Below are positions 61,263-64,000 of a DNA stretch of 64,000 nucleotides, piece by piece; positions within the stretch are counted from its first letter, which is position 1, and every line of letters starts with the position of its first letter. The notes beneath the pieces were generated by a model. The model searched no databases. It had not been told where the DNA came from and saw nothing but the letters and a program-made list of their open reading frames with translations. A program made the translations under genes and the position numbers. The DNA is taken from assembly GCF_026967805.1 (NCBI RefSeq), contig NZ_JAPVBG010000001.1, positions 186,001 through 250,000 on the forward strand, given 5' to 3'. Source of the DNA: Blastococcus sp. VKM Ac-2987 (GTDB lineage: Bacteria > Actinomycetota > Actinomycetes > Mycobacteriales > Geodermatophilaceae).

Positions 61263-62246
61263 GTGGAATTCAGACGCCTCGGCCGCTCCGGCCTGACCAT
61301 CTCCGAGATCGCGTACGGCAACTGGCTGACCCACGGCGGGCAGGTCGAGGAGGACGCCGCGCACGCCTGCGTCCGAGCCGCCCTGGACGCCGGCATCACC
61401 ACCTTCGACACCGCCGACGTCTACGCCGGTACCCGGGCCGAGACGGTGCTCGGCACGGCCCTCGACGGGCACCGTCGCGAGTCGATCGAGCTCTTCACCA
61501 AGGTCTACTGGCCCACCGGACCGGGCCGCAACGACCGCGGGCTGGGGCGCAAGCACGTCATCGAGAGCTGCCACGCCTCGCTGCGCCGGCTGCGGACCGA
61601 CTACGTCGACCTCTACCAGGCCCACCGGTACGACCCGACGGTGCCGCTCGAGGAGACGATGACCGCCTTCGCCGACCTGGTCCGCGCGGGCAAGGCGCTC
61701 TACATCGGCGTCTCCGAGTGGAACGCCGGGCAGATCGCCGCCGGCGCCGCGCTCGCCCGTGAGCTCGGCATCCAGCTGATCAGCAACCAGCCGCAGTACT
61801 CGATGCTCTGGCGGGTCATCGAGTCCGAGGTCGTGCCGACGTCGGAGCAGGAGGGGCTGTCCCAGATCGTCTGGTCGCCGCTGGCCCAGGGCATCCTCAC
61901 CGGCAAGTACCGGCCGGGCGAGCAGCCGCCGGCCGACAGCCGCGCCGGGCACCCCGAGGCGGGTCAGTCGATGCAGCGCTTCATGACCGACGACATCCTC
62001 GGCCGGGTCCAGCAGCTCCGGCCGATCGCCGACGACCTGGGCCTGTCGATGGCCCAGCTCGCGCTGGCGTGGGTGCTGCAGAACGGCAACGTCGCCGCCG
62101 CGATCATCGGCGCGACGCGCCCGGAGCAGGTGCACGACAACGTCGCGGCTGCGGGCGTCACCCTGGACGCCGACGTGCTGGCGCGGATCGACGAGGCGCT
62201 GGGCGACGTCGTGGAGCGCGACCCCGGCAAGACCGCCCGGGGCTGA
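61263..62246 (+). CDS. Aldo/keto reductase, AKR6 (K+ channel beta-subunit)-like
   Basis: A 327-residue TIM-barrel oxidoreductase. EFRRLGRSGLTISEIAYGNW starts the AKR6 pattern, DTADVYAGTRAE carries Asp and the catalytic Tyr, ELFTKVYWP the Lys, LYQAHRYDP the His, and SEWNAGQIA and QPQYSMLWRVIE are characteristic of the KCNAB-like class. NADPH-dependent; the carbonyl substrate is unknown. GTG start fixed by TAACGT 8 nt upstream. Terminator-like hairpin follows. Confidence 0.85.
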   Translation: MEFRRLGRSGLTISEIAYGNWLTHGGQVEEDAAHACVRAALDAGITTFDTADVYAGTRAETVLGTALDGHRRESIELFTKVYWPTGPGRNDRGLGRKHVIESCHASLRRLRTDYVDLYQAHRYDPTVPLEETMTAFADLVRAGKALYIGVSEWNAGQIAAGAALARELGIQLISNQPQYSMLWRVIESEVVPTSEQEGLSQIVWSPLAQGILTGKYRPGEQPPADSRAGHPEAGQSMQRFMTDDILGRVQQLRPIADDLGLSMAQLALAWVLQNGNVAAAIIGATRPEQVHDNVAAAGVTLDADVLARIDEALGDVVERDPGKTARG

Positions 62247-62261
62247 CGGAGCCGCCGGCCG

Positions 62262-62292
62262 CCTGACCCTCGACCTCTACCCGAGGGTCAGG
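62262..62292. terminator. Bidirectional terminator between AKR and the 62288 gene
   Basis: Eleven-bp perfect stem (62262-62272 with 62282-62292), 9-nt loop, beginning CCTGACCCTCG. It overlaps the stop codon of the leftward gene. Confidence 0.75.
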
Positions 62293-62500
62293 TGGCCGCC
62301 AGGCCCATCGGGCCGTAGGCCTTCTGGTCCCCGTCGAACAGGGTCACCGTCGCGACGCCGCGGTCGAGCAGCTCCCGCCAGCTCTCCCCCAGCCACGACT
62401 CCGCGTCGCCCTGGTTGTCGAACTCGGGCACCTCCACCCCGACCGCGGCCGGGTCGAGGGTGGATCCAGCGGGGTCCTCGAGGCGCCAGTGCCAGCTCAT
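62288..62500 (-). CDS. Small conserved-looking protein of unknown function
   Basis: A 70-residue protein rich in Trp and Glu: MSWHWRLEDPAGSTLDPAAV, then VPEFDNQGDAESWLGESWRE and TVTLFDGDQKAYGPMGL. The compact, aromatic composition resembles small actinobacterial proteins of about 70 residues that I cannot name. ATG 62500 is set by TAGCCT 7 nt upstream. Its stop lies within the bidirectional terminator shared with the AKR gene. Confidence 0.7.
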   Translation of the reverse strand: MSWHWRLEDPAGSTLDPAAVGVEVPEFDNQGDAESWLGESWRELLDRGVATVTLFDGDQKAYGPMGLAAT

Positions 62501-62507
62501 GCGCGCC

Positions 62508-62513
62508 AGGCTA
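62508..62513 (-). promoter_or_regulatory. -10 element of the 62500 gene (leaderless)
   Basis: TAGCCT on the minus strand, 7 nt before ATG 62500; identical hexamer to that of the SRPBCC gene. Confidence 0.65.
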
Positions 62514-62622
62514 GCGGCGGCGGCTCTCCGGGGCAGCGTTGCGCCGATGTGATCGACCCGCCTGGTTACGGCCCCACCGGCGGGGGCATGGACCTGCATC
62601 GACCCGCCCAACCGGAGGACCG

Positions 62623-63069
62623 ATGACCGCACCCCGCCCCGACGCGACGGCCGGCGCCAGCCGCGCCGACGCGAAGCCCCTGCCCGAGAACGCCTCGACC
62701 GGGCAGCTGATCGGCCAGCTCACCGAGCAGATCAGCCGCCTGGTGCGTGACGAGGCCCGCCTGGCGCAGGCCGAGGTGACCCAGAAGGCGAAGAAGCTCG
62801 GCGTGGGCGCCGGGCTGTTCGGCGGCGCCGGGCTCGTGGCCTTCTTCGGGCTCGCCACCCTGATCACCACGGTCATCCTCGCCCTCGCGCTGGTGATGCC
62901 CGCCTGGCTGGCCGCGCTGATCGTCACCGTGGTCCTCTTCGCCATCGCCGGCGTGCTGGCCCTGGTCGGGAAGAAGGACGTCCAGAAGGGGTCGCCCCCG
63001 GTGCCCACCGAGGCCATCTCCAGCGTCAAGACCGACATCGCGACCGTGAAGGAGAGTGCACACCGGTGA
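62623..63069 (+). CDS. Actinobacterial Holin-X-like membrane protein
   Basis: A 148-residue protein. An N-terminal soluble, acidic region (TGQLIGQLTEQISRLVRDE, an amphipathic helix) is followed by two transmembrane helices (about residues 70-95 and 100-125), as in the actinobacterial Phage_holin_3_6 family. These are chromosomal membrane proteins, not lytic phage genes; no phage genes are nearby. GGAGG precedes ATG with normal spacing. It overlaps the DUF3618 gene by 4 nt. Confidence 0.82.
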   Translation: MTAPRPDATAGASRADAKPLPENASTGQLIGQLTEQISRLVRDEARLAQAEVTQKAKKLGVGAGLFGGAGLVAFFGLATLITTVILALALVMPAWLAALIVTVVLFAIAGVLALVGKKDVQKGSPPVPTEAISSVKTDIATVKESAHR

Positions 63070-63578
63070 GCACGCCCAGCGGGTCGCGGCCCGACGACGC
63101 CCAGGCCGCCAACGGACCCACGGAGCCCGACGAGATCAGGGCCGACATCGAGGCGACCCGCGAGCAGCTCGGCCGCACGGTGGACGAGCTCAGCCAGCGC
63201 CTCGACGTGCCGGCCCGGGCCAAGGAGAGCGCGGCGCGCGCCAAGGACACCGCCGTCGAGACCTACCGCGAGAGCCCCCCGGCGTTCGCCGGTGCCGGCG
63301 CGGCGCTGGCCGGCCTGGTCGGTCTGGTGCTGTGGCGGCGGCGGCGGGCACGGCGGCGGGCCAGCACCGAGGAGCTCCTGGTCGGGGCCCGGGTGGGCCG
63401 CAAGCGCGAGGCCAAGCGGGCGCGCCGGGAACTGGCCACCCGCCGGGTCGCCGCGCGGAAGGCCGCCACGTCGGCCGAGAAGGACGCGCGGAAGACCAGG
63501 AAGCGCGCCGAGAAGGACGCACGCAAGGCCGCCACGAGGGCCGGGAAGGCCCGTCGCACCGCGAGGAGGAAGCGTTGA
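63066..63578 (+). CDS. DUF3618-family protein
   Basis: A 170-residue protein. The N-terminal helical block DEIRADIEATREQLGRTVDE (about residues 22-41) is the DUF3618 signature, followed by one hydrophobic segment (FAGAGAALAGLVGLVLW) and a Lys/Arg/Ala-rich C-terminal tail of about 80 residues, predicted disordered and possibly nucleic-acid- or membrane-binding. GTG overlaps the upstream gene and its stop overlaps the next gene, so three products are translated in a coupled way. Confidence 0.82.
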   Translation: MSTPSGSRPDDAQAANGPTEPDEIRADIEATREQLGRTVDELSQRLDVPARAKESAARAKDTAVETYRESPPAFAGAGAALAGLVGLVLWRRRRARRRASTEELLVGARVGRKREAKRARRELATRRVAARKAATSAEKDARKTRKRAEKDARKAATRAGKARRTARRKR

Positions 63579-63865
63579 GCAAGGGAGCCAAGGGCGCCAA
63601 GGGGGCCAAGCTCGCCTACCGGCCCATCGGCCTGGCGGCAGGTCTGCTGGCCGGGGCGGTGTCCGGAGCGGTCTTCAAGCAGGTGTGGAAGCGCATCAGC
63701 GACGAGGAGGACGCCCCGGACGCGCTCCAGAGCGAGTACCCGATGTGGGAGATCATCGTCTCCGCCGCGCTCCAGGGTGCGATCTTCGCGGCCACGAAGG
63801 CGGCCATCGACCGCCTGGGCGCGGAAGGCTTCACCAAGCTCACCGGGGCCTGGCCGGGCGACTGA
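63575..63865 (+). CDS. DUF4235-family membrane protein (TTG start)
   Basis: A 96-residue protein. A Lys/Gly-rich N-terminus (SKGAKGAKGAKLAYRPIGLA) precedes a hydrophobic helix (GLLAGAVSGAVFKQVWKRI), then YPMWEIIVSAALQGAIFAAT and an end with RLGAEGFTKLTGAWPG, the DUF4235 pattern. It begins with TTG 63575, preceded by GGAGGAAGC, overlapping the DUF3618 stop (TTGA). This trio commonly travels together in actinobacteria; function unknown. Confidence 0.8.
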   Translation: MSKGAKGAKGAKLAYRPIGLAAGLLAGAVSGAVFKQVWKRISDEEDAPDALQSEYPMWEIIVSAALQGAIFAATKAAIDRLGAEGFTKLTGAWPGD

Positions 63866-63876
63866 GCCCTTTGCGC

Positions 63877-63905
63877 GGTGGCCGGGACAGCGGGTCCCGG
63901 CCACC
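63877..63905 (+). terminator. Terminator after the DUF4235 gene
   Basis: Twelve-bp perfect stem (63877-63888 with 63894-63905), loop AGCGG, 12 nt after the DUF4235 stop. Confidence 0.75.
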
Positions 63906-63960
63906 GGCGCACACCCCGTTCCACCGCGGCCGGACGACGGCCCCGCAGCAGGGAGAAGCA

Positions 63961-64000
63961 GTGACCGGCACCCGCCCCCGCGAGAGCGCCGTCGACCGGA
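63961..64000 (+). CDS. Start of a gene running off the window (unidentified)
   Basis: GTG at 63961 preceded by AGGGAGAAGCA opens a frame MTGTRPRESAVDR that continues past the end of the window. Thirteen codons are too few to assign a product. Confidence 0.45.
   Translation, partial: MTGTRPRESAVDR

Noticed and set aside
62623..63069. Prophage lysis gene
   Set aside because: The holin-like protein belongs to a chromosomal actinobacterial family and no phage structural, integrase or endolysin genes are present.

Overview
The window is very GC-rich, densely coding actinobacterial DNA. GTG starts are common and neighbouring genes often overlap by 4 nt (GTGA or ATGA). The gene content (mycobacterial-type qcrCAB/ctaCEF respiratory genes, RipC-type hydrolase under a c-di-AMP riboswitch, PknL, PimB', actinobacterial AdoK, carotenoid genes with heterodimeric CrtYc/CrtYd cyclase) points to an aerobic, pigmented actinobacterium. 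Geodermatophilaceae (Blastococcus/Geodermatophilus-like) is my best guess from gene content only. I saw no rRNA, tRNA, CRISPR array, transposase or prophage.

Layout. 1-4.5 kb: end of a GNAT acetyltransferase, then a tightly overlapping carotenoid-tailoring operon (CrtO-like oxidoreductase, CruF-like hydratase, GT2 glycosyltransferase) ending in a flavin reductase. 4.6-13.7 kb: adenosine kinase, CDP-alcohol phosphotransferase, lipase, an ABC transporter with an RseB/LolA-like partner, membrane proteins, an AI-2E-family permease and metF. 13.9-18.2 kb: the carotenoid core (GGPP synthase, crtI, crtB and, convergently, crtYc-crtYd). 18.2-26.3 kb: Rv2175c-like DNA-binding protein, FMN-dependent alpha-hydroxy acid dehydrogenase, PASTA kinase PknL, endonuclease IV, threonine aldolase, class II DAHP synthase, a phosphofructokinase with PPi-type residues. 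26.3-37.5 kb: accessory membrane/STAS/PucR proteins, Rv2179c-like exoribonuclease, glpK, acyltransferase, hydrolase, ROK glucokinase, ArsA-like protein with a broken P-loop, SRPBCC protein. 37.6-49.5 kb: FadD15-like acyl-CoA synthetase, PimB', M48 protease, RipC with riboswitch, an NlpC/P60-VanY fusion, a DnaQ/UvrC-like nuclease, stand-alone Lrp sensor domain, trpD and a degenerate receiver protein. 49.6-59.6 kb: ctaE-qcrCAB, an 0.8-kb orphan spacer, ctaC-ctaF, two small membrane proteins, asnB and erpA. 59.8-64 kb: DUF3043 protein, MBL hydrolase, aldo/keto reductase, and a Holin-X/DUF3618/DUF4235 membrane cassette.

Much of the order (metF, ids, Rv2175c, pknL, aroG, Rv2179c, acyltransferase, fadD15, pimB, ripC, Rv2191, trpD, ctaE-qcrCAB, ctaF-ctaC, asnB, erpA) matches Mycobacterium tuberculosis Rv2172c-Rv2204c as I remember it. 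The carotenoid genes lie where M. tuberculosis has mptA. The most pervasive non-coding signal is a TANNNT hexamer 7-8 nt before the start codon of many transcription units, which predicts widespread leaderless transcription and fixes several start codons.

I did not find a system I can call undescribed. The strongest leads are the leaderless-promoter pattern, the back-to-back leaderless promoter at 18.55 kb, the hydrolase fusion, the crtB/crtYd tail overlap, the P-loop-less ArsA protein and the structured spacer at 54.0-54.8 kb.
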